Below, in pieces: positions 13,301 through 23,698 of a DNA stretch of 64,000 nt. Source of the DNA: Trebouxia sp. TZW2008 (taxonomy: Eukaryota; Chlorophyta; Trebouxiophyceae; Trebouxiales; Trebouxiaceae); assembly GCA_002118135.1 (NCBI GenBank), contig BDIU01000400.1, positions 2,544 to 66,543 of the forward strand, read 5' to 3'. Both the position numbers and the translations under genes were made by a program. How positions within the stretch are numbered: the first letter of the stretch is position 1; each line of letters begins with the position of its first letter. Under the pieces are notes generated by a model, which saw only the letters and a list, made by a program, of their open reading frames with translations, was not told the origin of the DNA and did not search any database.

Positions 13301-14338
13301 AGGGAGAAAGCAAGAAAGAGCAGAAGAACGCAGTGCACTTTTCCACAAAAGGGCGCCTCATCAAGGCCAAGAAGAATGACTATGTATATAGGAAACGGAA
13401 AAAAAGAAGAAGGACAGCCATGCTGTCTGCCTCATAATCATCAAGGCTACGGAACGACGACTATATAAAGAAGAAGAAAAGAATAAGATTGCTGCTCACC
13501 TCATCTTCAAAAGGTACGTCATCAAGGTTGAAGCTAACTCGCTTGCTGCGAGGCCTGAGTGCGATGTCGCGAGAAGGCCTTTCGCCGTCTGGCTCTGAGT
13601 CACTCTCAGCTGCTGATGCCTTATCTTCTTCTTCTTCTTCCTCTCTGTCTTGCTTTGCAGACTGCCTGCATGCACCAGAATTGCTGGCATTGCTTGCAAA
13701 AAATGCAAAACCAACTTTCTCTCGTCTTCCCTGCTTTGACTGCAAGACCGCGTGCGTGAACCATGGCCTGTGGCAATTACATATCATTGAACAAAGTTGC
13801 TGAGGGCAAGGGCTTGTGACACATTGTTTCTGGTCACACTACAGGTAGTATGTGTGATGTGCTTGATGTTTATGTTGTTGCATTGTGCTATGCGATGAGC
13901 AGTACCTTTTGCGCTTTCCAGATGATGGAATCTTGGAAGTTCGGTGCATTTTCTTGTCAGGCTGCTTGTGCTTTGCAGCTTGATTCTGCGCTTTGCTGGC
14001 TGCCGTCAAGAAATTATTCTGTGCCAGACTTACAGCCAAGGGCGCAGAGGGTGCACTAGGTCGATAGTGAAAGGTTTGAGTTTTGCCGATGGTCTTGAGC
14101 TGATCTCTGATACGCCGCAAAGCTTTGATTTGGCTTGCAAGCTGATGCAGCTGTGGTATTGACATGACCTGAAGCAAAAAGCTTCTTTGAAGGTGAATTC
14201 TATACTCTTGCAGTTGCGTGCTAGCATCCTAGGCGTGAACACGTGAATCCGAGCCCTTACCCTGTGATGCTGCAGGTAAATCCGCTGCTCATCTGTAAGC
14301 GTGCTTCGTTTGTGCTTGCCATCTGTCAGGGTAGCCAT
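7400..14338 (-). CDS. PHD plus extended-PHD (ePHD) nuclear protein, 9 exons, 495 aa
   Basis: Histone-reading protein of the JADE/BRPF-like PHD-ePHD class. Exons: 14338-14261, 14168-13906, 13665-13500, 12823-12650, 11800-11733, 11123-10949, 9414-9215, 8350-8167, 7579-7400; all phases close and the stop is TGA at 7402-7400. Residues 1-227 are basic/acidic and disordered, with a Glu run and a lysine-rich stretch (KKKRKKRRK, probable NLS). Exon 5 supplies the first PHD cysteine pair (ACNVCGD); exon 6 supplies CDGEGCDVAVHQSCY, WFCDAC and CVCCPVLGGALRK; exon 7 supplies the ePHD core (HLACALWTPEIL, CAICKQGG); exon 8 its end (CSQC, FHALCGRH, FCVQH). Exon 9 ends with EYEVQRQRNIERNKQMLLDL, a short helix also seen in plant chromatin proteins. 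The start ATG follows a CpG-rich block; an upstream in-frame stretch lacks ATG. Exons 4 and 6-9 all have decayed tandem copies beside them. It shares a divergent promoter with the gene at 14884. Targets are not deducible. Confidence 0.85.
8418..8512 (-). repeat. decayed copy of PHD-gene exon 8
   Basis: On the minus strand this reads RCSQCSFGMCYRSFHVLCGR, closely matching the intact exon 8 (8350-8167), then degenerates. It sits upstream of the intact exon in transcript order. Confidence 0.85.
8540..8665. mobile_element. LINE 3'-end fragments, inverted pair
   Basis: The plus-strand segment 8548-8612 (GGCTTGGGTCACACACACC, then TAGCACATGTGCTG and an AAC/AAT-rich tail) matches the 3' terminus of the LINE remnant at 62317-62562. 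A second TAGCACATGTGCTG with the same tail type lies in the opposite orientation at 8618-8665, giving an imperfect palindrome. It sits in an intron of the PHD gene. Confidence 0.6.
8945..8995 (-). repeat. decayed copy of the 3' end of PHD-gene exon 7
   Basis: The minus strand reads ICAIRKQGRGDVM, a degraded version of the CAICKQGGGSV end of exon 7 (9414-9215), with a zinc cysteine lost (CAIC to CAIR). Confidence 0.75.
9025..9205. repeat. G-rich (sense C-rich) intronic tract
   Basis: Many runs of four to seven G on the plus strand, i.e. C-rich on the transcribed sense of the PHD gene, starting directly after the exon-7 donor. G-quadruplex potential on the template strand is high. A similar tract follows the exon-6 donor of the monooxygenase gene (50116-50215). 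Confidence 0.7.
9895..10915 (-). repeat. five decayed tandem copies of PHD-gene exon 6
   Basis: Copies lie at about 10915-10777, 10740-10640, 10625-10479, 10290-10071 and 10016-9895, downstream of the intact exon (11123-10949). Each retains a version of GKWFCDACKDKLDL and CVCCPVLGGA. Damage varies: CVCC to YVCC in the first copy, loss of the whole 5' half in the second, full retention of the later zinc ligands in the third (10625-10479), frameshifts in the last two. Several still end in the AAG/GTAC donor. Confidence 0.9.
12480..12970 (-). repeat. decayed copies of PHD-gene exon 4 on both sides of the exon
   Basis: Minus 12970-12880 repeats the exon-4 start (ATG GAT, CTTGACAGACAGGATGGCGA..., then an A-rich lysine tract) upstream of the intact exon (12823-12650). 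Minus 12570-12490 repeats its end (LTAMQPV against LIAMQP in the intact copy, each followed by GT). Confidence 0.7.
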
Positions 14339-14883
14339 GCACAGCTGCCGATCGCAGCTCTTCAGCACTGTGCAAAGCTGTGTCTTCAGTGATCTGCTGG
14401 CTGTCAAAACGCGTGCCAAGGCCGCTGCCGAACGACAACGGTGGTTGGTTGGCGACTGTGCAATGCCAGGGCGACTGCTGTCCAAGACGCTAGATTAGCT
14501 CAAGGGTGCAGCGAAGCGTTGCACGGATCGGTCTACAGACCAGCGGAGGGAGAAATGCCTGGAAGACTTCCTCACAGTCACCAACACTTTCACGACATTT
14601 CAAGATACCGTGATCGCGCGGTCAATCTGCCGGCCTACTCAACGCAGAGCGTGACATCAAGCGCTGCTGCAAAACTTGCGAATTTTTCAAAGAAGCGTTA
14701 CACACGGCGTTACACACGGCGTTACGCACGGCGTTACGATCGGTGATCTGAAGCAAACAATTCAAAAAGTCTTCGGCAGCGCACGTCGGCTGCGGGCTGC
14801 CTCTTACACGCCACCAGGTGTTGCACGTGCAATGCAAAACTTTCAAGGTCCTTGAAATGCGATAGTCTGTTCTGATCTGCAAC
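14339..14883. promoter_or_regulatory. bidirectional promoter region with 12-bp tandem repeat
   Basis: Between the divergent starts at 14338 (minus) and 14884 (plus). It is CpG-rich relative to the window. At 14696-14743 four tandem copies of a 12-bp unit occur: CGTTACACACGG twice, CGTTACGCACGG, CGTTACGATCGG. This is a candidate transcription-factor binding cluster serving one or both genes. Some minus-strand coding potential just upstream of 14338 cannot be excluded. Confidence 0.5.
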
Positions 14884-17800
14884 ATGTCATCAACAGAAGT
14901 CAGCGACAAGCTAGAAAGAGCGGCCAAAGCAGCAGTAGCTTTGCAGCAGTACTACGACAATCTTCAGTTCGAAGCTGGTGAATTTGCGTTCTCTGAAGCT
15001 ACAAAGTCCGAGCGGCTACCCGTACGCCGAGCTTCGTCCTCCAAATACAAACTAGGCATAGCTGGCTTCGGCACTCTTCTTGCCGCTGTCGGAGTGCACC
15101 TCAGCAACAGCAGCTTTGGTGATCGCAACTTCGTCGACGAGTATTTGTCTGGACGCAAAGATCGCAATAGACCAGCACCTGACCGGCAAGCATACTTTGC
15201 TGGAGGGCTTGATGCGCAGCTTGAAGCGGGTGAGACAGCTCATACGCTGAGATATGTTCTGTTAGACATTGATATCTTTTTGTCATTGAATGTCAACCTG
15301 TCTGTCTTGCAGAGGCAACAGGACAGTGCTTTGACGCCACGAACTTGGATGAAGATGCCTGCTATGATCACTATATGGACTGTGACATCTCTGATGTGGA
15401 TGGCTATCATCGCTGTGACGCAAATCATGACATTGATGCCATGGATGTGGAAGCCCTGCTGTCTTACATCGACCTGCACACTGGACACCTCAGTGATGAG
15501 GATCTTGAAGACATCAGCCTGGATGACATATACTCTGGCAGATTTGAGGAAAAGCTTGCCGCAAAGCAGCTGCCAATTATCAACCCAGCTTATGCTGTCG
15601 GAAAAGACACTGAGGCTTCAGCAGACTTCCCTCCTGCTACTGAAGCAGAACATGTTGTTTCAGCAAAAGACATAATTTGGGAGGAACCAAAACAAGCAGC
15701 TCCAGAAGCATTACAAACCCTCGACACTTATCAGCTGTTGCCTGTTGTTGAGCTATTGTGGCGGCTGCTTCTCCCTTTGGGTAAGTCTGTCGTCACTCTT
15801 TGCTTTGCTGCTGTTGCTTTTGCGGCGAAACTCGTGCCAGGCTGGACATGTGACTGTGAAACAAGGTTAACATGACACCTGTTTTTTTGTTATGACATTG
15901 TCTGTTGACCCCCCCTGTTGGGTACCAAGGACAGGAAATGTATGTGAATATCAATGACACGGTATGTCATGCAGGTTGCGTGGCTCATTTGATTTGTCTG
16001 TTGTTTCTTGTCAGAGATGCGACTGACGGCAACTCCAGGTAACAGCATTGTGACTTGTGTTGTGATGCATTGTGTTTGCATGCACCTGGCAGTTTGCGTC
16101 ATAAACAATACGAAGAAACACAAATCAGATTCTTGATGACAGCTTGCGCCACAAATGCAGAGCATGGTCAATGACTGCATCACAGCCTATGTCTTGTTGC
16201 CTATGTCTTGATGCAATGGTGAAGACATTCTTTGTAGCAACTGGCAGTAGCAAAATTTCCTGGTTTCTCAATGTGTCATACCAATGAAAGTCTCACATAT
16301 TGCACACGCCATGTCAGTTGCAGAATTATATGCATCTCAACGCAAAAGTTACATTGAGATGTATCTTTTACAATGATCTCATGCAAATATCACACCCATT
16401 TATTGCACACATTATCTGGACACATGTGTGCCGCTGCAGGCCGAGAAAAACAGCTGCATTCCTTGAAAGGGTGCACTCCTATTCTGGGATGTTGAACAAC
16501 AAGCCCATGAATGATTTAGCTTTATGGTTGTACATTTACAAAGATGAAGGCCCGACAGTCGCTGTTGCTGTCATGGCTATGGTTGCTGTTGCAGCAAATT
16601 TACCCAAAACTTGGTTTGGGGGCCGACTCAGGGTTGGCTTGGCATACAATTTCAGCAACCATTATATTGGTGAGTCATGCTTGCATGTGTTCTCCATCAG
16701 CCGTTTTTTTGGTTTTGCTTGCATCTGATGTTACATCTGCATACCATCCTGTGAAGCTTGCTGAGCATAGTGATAGCTTGCCTGTGAGTGCAGCCAGAAT
16801 CCTTGTTACATCCTCCTGTTGCTCATTCCCGTTTACTCCTGCAAGAGCTTCATCGCAACGCTGACCTTCTGCATTGACAAATCAATCATTTTGAAGTTTG
16901 CATGACCATCTCTTGAGCGCATGCATGCAATGTCAGCTGTCTTAGTGTCATACAATTTATCTGAGTTTGCGGGCATGCATTATCAAAGGCATTTTGATTG
17001 CGGCTGCAGGCATGAAGCATCTTTTGATGATGTTCTTGGTACCAGAACCTTTCTCACAGCGCTTTGCGGCATTTTCAGCCTTGGCGCTTCTGCAGCATGT
17101 TTGCCACATACTGCCGATTGATGAAGCGTACACCCATGTGTATTTTCATGGGCTTGACATCACTCAGCTTGGTTTGGCGCACAAGCTTGCCAGTGAAATA
17201 GGACATGGGCTTGGAATCGACTTCTGGGGCACAGTTCTGGGTAAGCTGTTGCTGAAGCCTATTTGAGGGCATATTCGCTTTGTGGATTGCTGGTTTGGAA
17301 GCCTTCCTCATCATGTCTCAGCCTTGCTATATTTCGGAACAACAAGCTTGCCAGTGACATAGGTGTGTGGGCTTGGAGTCTATTCCTGAAGCATGATTCT
17401 AGGTGAGTCTGTGATGCAGCCACCGCTTCTGTAGACGAGTGCTTGCGGGTCTTGGCCTCGCTATTTGATGGTCTGGGAGGTTTTGCATCATATTTTGGCC
17501 TTGATGCAGGCAAAATCTTGGTAGTTTGCTGGGGCCTGTCTTAGTATTGTTCAGGCTTAACATTGCTTTTTGGCATCCTGTCCCATCTTGAACGGATTTG
17601 ACATCACTCAGCTTGGACTAGCACAAAAGCTTGCCAGTAACATATTTTGTGGGCTTGAGAGTCACCTCTTGGGACTCAATTATGATGCAGTAATTGCTGA
17701 AGCTGTTCTCAGCCATGCCGGTTGTTATATGCACCTGTAAACATGCAGTCTCAGCACACAAGCAGCATGACATCTGACCCTAAGATATACGTCACCATGT

Positions 17801-19077
17801 TATGCACCCTGCGTGTAGCTTGCGCATGTCCTTTGCGTCGTGTCAGAACAGACTAAATCTGTGGGTAACATTGGAGGCTGTTATACTGGGTCTGCGCTGT
17901 TGTCACCAGCCAAGTGAGTTCCCAGCACCCATGCACAAGCACGACATTCATGCATGCATTCATTCATTCATTCATTCATTCATTCATTCATTCATTCATT
18001 CATTCATTCATTGTAAACGTGGGCTAGGCAGGCTCAGCTGGCCCATTCAGGTATGTACGGAAGCAATCAACTGTCTCCAACCAGTTCAATCATGTGCTAA
18101 CCTAAACCATTTATATTGGACATGGGTGGACAAGCGCAACATTGCCAGCGACTGTTGACATCAACATCAATATGATAGCAACCGTGACATCGCCCAAACA
18201 ATGAGAGTGGCTGTGTTGCAGGCTTCCATCATGTCACATTTGCCAAATTGTGTGGACCTTTGCTATCAGTCCGTCAGCATGGTGGGCTTCAAAGCTGAGT
18301 TTCATGTGCGGGCTTTGAACCTGGGCTGTCAGGCCGTCTGCCTGCTGGGACTATATCAAAGGCGGCATGAGACTGAGTCCTTGTTTGTATGTGTCTGCAT
18401 CGCAGGCTCTGAGCATGCCATGTTTGGCAGTTTCCGGTTTGATATTGTCGCAAAAGTGACAGCAATTTTGTGTGTTGCAGGCTTTCAGCACCTCACATTT
18501 GGGAACTTCCTATATGGGTTGTGGAGCTTTGCTATCAGCCCATCAGCATAGTTGAACTGCAGCAAAGGCCGCATGAGATTGACCAATCATCATTTGCACG
18601 TGTTTGGGTTGACGGCTCTGAGCATGCCGTGTTTGGCAGTTTCCTGTTTGATTTTGTCGCAAAACTGACAGCAATTTTGTGTTGCAGGCTTTCAGCACCT
18701 CACGTTTGGGAATTTCTTGTATGGGTTGTGGGCCGTTGCTATCAGTCCATCATCACAGCAGAACTGCAGCAAAGGCCGCATGAGATTGACCAATCATCAT
18801 TTGCACGTGTTCGGGTTGACAGCTCTCAGCATGCTGCGTTTGGCCATTTCCTATTTGATGTTGTCGCAAAATTGACAGCAATTTTTGTGTCTTGCAGGCT
18901 TTCAGCACCTCACATTTGGGAGTTTGCTATATGGATTGTGGAGCTTTGCTATCAGCCCATCAGCATGGTTGAACTGCAGCACAGGCGCAGCGCACTTCGT
19001 CTTCAAGGCACCAATTGAGACTGTGTGGAGACTATGCCACTCCAAGGAGGTCTGGGCATGCAACTATGTTGCGTCAG
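14884..19077 (+). CDS. acidic multi-pass membrane protein, N-terminal exons
   Basis: Not a family I recognise. Exons closing in phase: 14884-15229, 15313-15780, 16595-16669, 17010-17240, 18898-19077 (each ends in phase 1). The start ATG (MSSTEVSDKLERAAK) follows a CpG-rich promoter. Exon 1 contains a hydrophobic segment (LGIAGFGTLLAAVGVHL); exon 2 is strikingly rich in Asp and Glu with scattered Cys/His (DEDACYDHYMDCDISD) and ends in a hydrophobic helix (LLWRLLLPLG); exons 4 and 5 contain further membrane-like stretches (FAAFSALALLQH, LLYGLWSFAISPSA). No stop is reached, so the protein continues; exons at 20218-20305 and near 20996, and possibly the RING gene from 21174, may belong to it. Exons 4 and 5 each have decayed tandem copies. 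Confidence 0.6.
15890..15945 (-). repeat. interspersed repeat, copy 1
   Basis: In reverse orientation this segment matches 48895-48950 over about 45 bp (shared core CTGTCCTTGG, then ACCCAACAGGGGGG and GTCAACAG). It lies in an intron of the membrane-protein gene. Family unknown; possibly the end of a retroelement. Confidence 0.6.
17340..17690 (+). repeat. decayed copies of membrane-gene exon 4
   Basis: 17345-17403 (NKLASDIG... with a GTGAGT donor) and 17590-17680 (GFDITQLGLAQKLASN) repeat the 3' half of exon 4 (GLDITQLGLAHKLASEIG, 17010-17240). Both lose frame before their ends. Confidence 0.85.
17947..18131 (-). mobile_element. SINE-like element with tetranucleotide tail, copy 1
   Basis: A (CATT)n run of about 16 units (17947-18012) abuts about 120 bp that recur in opposite orientation at 19262-19440. 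Read on the minus strand it is a unique body ending in an (AATG)n tail, the structure of a short retroposon. Shared core words include GCTAGGCAGGCTCAGC and CATGTGCTAACCTAAACC. Confidence 0.6.
18215..18890 (+). repeat. tandem decayed copies of membrane-gene exon 5
   Basis: GCTTTCAGCACCTCAC-type copies, each preceded by TTGCAG, start at 18222 (divergent), 18480 and 18688, with the intact exon at 18898. Spacing of the last three is about 208-210 bp. Shorter related pieces (CTGAGCATGCCRTGTTTGGC type) alternate at 18405, 18612 and 18822. Stops and frameshifts end each decayed copy. Confidence 0.9.
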
Positions 19078-19134
19078 GTGCGAAACTGCTTTGTAATACT
19101 TTGTTTCAAAACACCAGTGCATGCTGTGTGAAGG

Positions 19135-19480
19135 TTGTGCTAATAAAGGAGGTCTCGGCATGCAACTATTTTGCGTCAGGTGAGAAAATTCTTTGTCTCA
19201 AGGCATCAGTGCATGCTGTTTGAAGGTTGTGCTGATAACAGGAGATACTTGGCAGTCAACTGTGTACAAGGACCTCTCCGCCCTCCATGTCCAATACAAA
19301 CGGTTTAGGTTAGCACATGATCAAACCGGTTGGAGACAATTGATTGCTTCTGTACGTAAATAGATGGGCCTGCTGAGCCTGCCTAGCCCTCGTTTACAAT
19401 GAATGACTGAATGGATGACTGACTGAATGAATGAATGAATGATAACAGGAAGGCATGCAATTACCTTGCGCCAGGTGGGA
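19135..19480 (+). repeat. decayed 3'-end copies of exon 5 and SINE-like copy 2
   Basis: 19145-19185 repeats KEVSACNYFASG with a GTGAGA donor, and 19443-19475 a weaker copy, both derived from the end of exon 5 (KEVWACNYVASG). Between them, 19262-19440 is the inverted partner of the SINE-like element at 17947-18131, ending in degenerate (GAAT)n. Confidence 0.75.
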
Positions 19481-20217
19481 AGATAGTAGAATGCGTGACA
19501 ATCAGAAGCATGGTAATAATATTGTCATATTGACATTACTGTTCACATCATGTTGCCAGCAAGGAAGGGTTGACAAGAGCTTTATAGTGTCCAGATTGCT
19601 GCAAGGATGTGCACTGCTGATCATTCAGCATGGCTCAAGACAGAGTGACTTGGAAATGTTTGACTGACAACAGCACTCACCTGATTGCGTCTTGACACTG
19701 GTTGTGCATGCACTTGAGGCAGAATCGAACCTACGCATGAGAGACATGCCGGACACTGTCAAGAGGCGATGATTACATCTGCTGGTCAGTCCTGAACCCT
19801 TATAGATACACAGTTACAGTCCTGACTTGCATTCTATGTTTCTATGGCTCGAGATACACCAGCAACCAACACACCTTCTATCCATCGTGAGTTTCATGAC
19901 TTTTACCGTCAAGACCACTGCATTTTGCCATCAAGACCACAGCAACTTGCACCTTGTGACCTGCAAGCCACTGTCCACCTGTGGCTGTTGTACCTTTGCA
20001 TGAACTGCCCAAATCAGATGCACTGCACAAGGTGATCTCTATGAAACTTGTATCTGCTTGTGAATCTTCCATGCTGATAACATTTGCTCCTGTGACGTAG
20101 GTCGCAAGCAAGTGTACGCCTCAGCTAGAGAGTTGAGCGGATCTGAGGGTGTCTGCAGCTGAGGCTGTGCTGATGCTGGAACGAATTGCTCCAACAATTT
20201 TGACCTGCTTTGTGTAG

Positions 20218-20996
20218 GCAGCTGACGAGGTGCTTTCAGAGTTTCACCGCCGTGCAAATCAATCGGGCGCTTGGTATGGATGCTTTCCTGCCCTGCTTGA
20301 CACAGGTGATCATAACAGCAAACTTGTTTTGTTTCTTTTATAAAGCAGAGAAGGGCAAAAAATCTGCTAGTGATTGTAAAAAGTATGTTCAGAAAACCAG
20401 TTTATTGCTTTTTACTGGCTTTGCTTTTACCTGAAGGTTTTACACTAGGTTTGCCATTATCGAATCACCAGTCTCTGCATTTCAGAGATTGATACTCTCA
20501 ATCACTGACGTGTCAGGTTAAAACCATCGGCGCCAACATGCTGCGTGTTCCATAAACTGCACTGCATCTCAGTTGTTCATACTCTCAAACACTACGTGTT
20601 GCATATCACGTATTGGGTATGGAGAATTATGTATGGGGATTCACTGTCATAACAATGATGGTGTTCAGACTAACATCGTTGCACATATGTTTTGTGTGTC
20701 TGACGCAAGTCCTGTCTTGCCAGGCTTGTCCACATGGGAGGGCAAACTTGCTTTGGTGCATACTGCTGATGCAAAGTGCTTTGTGCTGTTCTCTTATACA
20801 CATGCAGCATCTGCTTTGCGGGCAAACTGCATTGTGCTGTTCTTTCATACCTATGCAGCATCTGCTTTGCTTGCTTACTTCTGTGCCGCCAATTCACAAG
20901 GCTGTATGGTGACTTGCTTGTGTCCAAGTTTCCAATCATTGTGCAGCGGGCATTTGGCAGTGAAAATGTTTTGTCGAATGAGCATCGCCCTGAAGT
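20218..20996 (+). CDS. additional exons of the membrane/RING gene region
   Basis: 20218-20305 is bounded by TGTAG and a GTGATC donor and reads AADEVLSEFHRRANQSGA... in phase 0. About 20866-20996 ends RLYGDLLVSKFPIIVQRAFG...HRPE at a GTGAGC donor. Both look coding, but their phases could not be joined cleanly to 18898-19077 or to 21174, so an exon is probably missing. Within 20770-20880 a roughly 55-bp unit containing TATGCAGCATCTGCTTTGC is duplicated in tandem. Confidence 0.4.
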
Positions 20997-21173
20997 GAGC
21001 ACCTGAGCATATTGCAACAGCCACATATGTCATGCATCAGTCCCAGTAGCATGCATTTCTCGTAACACACATCAACAAATGCAGAGCAACAGTTCCTGCA
21101 ACAATATGCCGTCCTGCCCCATATACAATCTGAGCACACAAGCAATACATTATTATGTGCTGCAGATATTGTC

Positions 21174-23698
21174 ATGGAATACTTCTTTTCCGGAATCTTG
21201 GGGCCATGGCTTAGCTTGATCTACATTGAGCCACACAAAGCAAAAAGCTGGGCCAAAATATTGCTGAAATGGGTGTTTTGGGTCCCTTGCATACCAGTTC
21301 TGGTGGCAATGCAAGTGTCGTACTGCTGGCTGTATTTCCGGTCAAAAGGGTACAAGAATGCTGTCATCTGCGGGGAAGTCGCAACCCTTGTTTGGGTATT
21401 AGTCACTCGCTTCTGCTCCAAATGCAGTGCAGCTGTTGGGTCAGTCATCAGCGATGTCTTTGAGGGTGTAGCAATAACGCTCATTAGCATTTGCGAGCTA
21501 CGTCTGGTGCAACAGATTCTGCAGATGACACTGCTGCCACTGTTCAAGCTCACTACAGCAGGCGCAGCGCATGTGGGTCAGCTCAGCTTGAGATCGTTGT
21601 GGCAGTTGGCTGCCCTAGCAGCTGCTGGGGTTGGTCATGTGAAGCGAGCACTGGCAGCTAGCAGCTTACGCTCGTGTAAGAATTGGGACCAGGACGTGCT
21701 TGAGGCGCTGTCTAAGGCTCACGAGCCCAAAGGGACAGGCAAACAGAAGGGCAAGCGCCCATCTAAGCATAAGGCTACTCACCAGCCAAAGCACAAGCCT
21801 GCTGTTCCCTCCAATCTGAATGCTGACGGTGACAACTGCCAGACAGACGCTATCAAGGCTGGGTCAACAGTCACCAAGCATGCGGAGCCTAAGTCACGGT
21901 CAAGGCTGGTTAATACCAAACAGCAAGGCACAGCACCAAGGCATGAGCAGTCAGCAGCAACCAAGGGTGAAAGGCAAGCTGCAGGGGCGGCTGACTCAGC
22001 AGTGAATGCTCAAAGCCAGGGTGGACCCCCAACTCCACCCTCCTCAGACCCCCAATCTGGACCCCAGGCTGCAGAACACCCCAAGCCTGCTGACACTGCA
22101 AAGCCTAACAAGCAGCGCCGTAAGCAGAACAAGGCAGCTTCGCTTGCAAAGCTGCTCTCAACACCTCCCTCAGAGAACAGCAAAAGTGGCAAACCCACTG
22201 CAGACAGTGTCAGCAAGACTGCCCAGAAAGCTGATGCACAGTCTGATGCAGTCAAAAGCCCTGCTGCAAAGACCGGTGCTGATGCAAATAAGGCTCCTGC
22301 AGCAAGCAAGGCTTCTGATGCAAAGTGTGCTACTGGTCTGTCCAAGAAAGATGCTGCAAAGCATGCGGCTGATGCAGCAACTCCCAGACAGGAGCAGACC
22401 AAGGCTGAGCCTGTCACACCACAGTTGAGGTTGCCACAGCTGCATGCTTCGCCCACTGCATCTGACCACCCTGCCAGCAGTAGGGCTTCAGTCACACCCA
22501 GGTCCCCAACCCCTGCTGACCCCCAGCCAACCCCCTCAGCAACCCCTGCTGACCCCAGGGCCGCCTTCAACAGGCCCTCAGCAGCCCCTGCTGACCCCAA
22601 GCTGGTCCACTACCCCAATGCAAACCCCGCAGACCCCAAGCCCACCCGCCCAGTACCCCGCCAAGACCCCAAGCCTACCCTGCCCAAGCCTACTGTTGCT
22701 CTGCCAGACAATGACCCTCTAGCTTTCCTTCTGGGCCAGCCTGTCTACAGCCCAAACAGTGGCCTTGTCAATCAGCCAGTGCTCAAGAGTGAGGCCCAGT
22801 CAAGCCCAGGACCCATGAGCGCTGAAAGCAATGAAGGGCACAACAGCAGCAAGTCAGCTGGTGCCCTGTCAAGCCCAGCACCCATCACTGCTGAACATAG
22901 TCAAAGCAGTGAGGGGCTCAACAGCAATACATCAGCTGCGAGTGATGCTTCAGAGGCAGCAGCTAGCACGCTTTCAGGCCTGTCTGCAGGACTCGGGCTG
23001 CCAGCTGTCTGTGATGAGGAGTGCATTGTGTGCTGGAATGCAAAGAGGGCAACTGTCTTGGCACCCTGCGGACATCAGGCATTGTGCAGGCGAGACCACT
23101 GCTTTTGCACACTGACTCTGGAGGACTGAAATCTGTGTGTTTGCCGTGTCTGCAGCTCATTGCTATGCTGGCACATGTGATTGTGTTGGATCTGATTACA
23201 GCAAACTGGTCTGTGTAGCTCAACGCAATGTTGATGTCAGTTGTTGCCATGCTGATGCTGCATCTGCGTGTACATTACACATATGGTGAAGCCAGCTAGT
23301 CTTGTGTCTGTGCAGGGAATGCACTTTGGACTTGCTGTCAAGGCAACAAGCTTATGGCGAGTGCTTATGTCCAATTTGCCGTAAGCAGGTAAGCTTGAAT
23401 GTGCACTATCTCAATGCGCATCAGCTTTAGCGGCAACAGTTGGCATTCTTTGTGAGGCTATGCTTGTCATACGTACTGGAGGTGGGCACAGTGCTGCGAC
23501 ATGACTTGCTGTGCTTGGACAAGAGCACTTGTGTGTTTTGGATGTTGGTGCGTTCAGTATTGCTCACGCATAATGTTTTGGAGAATTTGCTTTCAGTTTG
23601 CCGATCAGGTGAACAGACTTGAGTTGGCAGGTCCTGCCGCACCTCTGCATAAGGCACCTGTAAGATGTCTCATCCTCTTTACTCATTATGAAGGCTGA
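21174..23698 (+). CDS. membrane-anchored RING-finger protein (putative E3 ubiquitin ligase)
   Basis: Exons 21174-23089, 23316-23388, 23597-23698 (stop TGA); 696 aa if ATG 21174 is the start. Residues 1-165 include hydrophobic helices (ILLKWVFWVPCIPVLVAMQV and others). Residues about 170-600 are low-complexity Ala/Lys/Pro/Ser, with repeated DPKP/ADP motifs at 22510-22680. The C-terminus is a RING: CIVC, then CGHQALC plus REC across the intron, then CPIC, with the tail FADQVNRLELAG. The first intron has a GC donor (CAG/GCGAGA); joining there restores the RING frame exactly, whereas reading on meets a stop 13 codons later. The coding frame is open upstream of ATG to a TGCAG acceptor and no CpG-rich promoter is present, so this is probably the 3' part of the gene that starts at 14884. 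As a RING E3 it would recruit an E2 enzyme at a membrane; the substrate is unknown. Confidence 0.75.

Noticed and set aside
22010..22600. 196-aa open frame on the minus strand
   Set aside because: Antisense of the Ala/Pro/Lys-rich low-complexity part of the RING gene; open by composition only, no domain.
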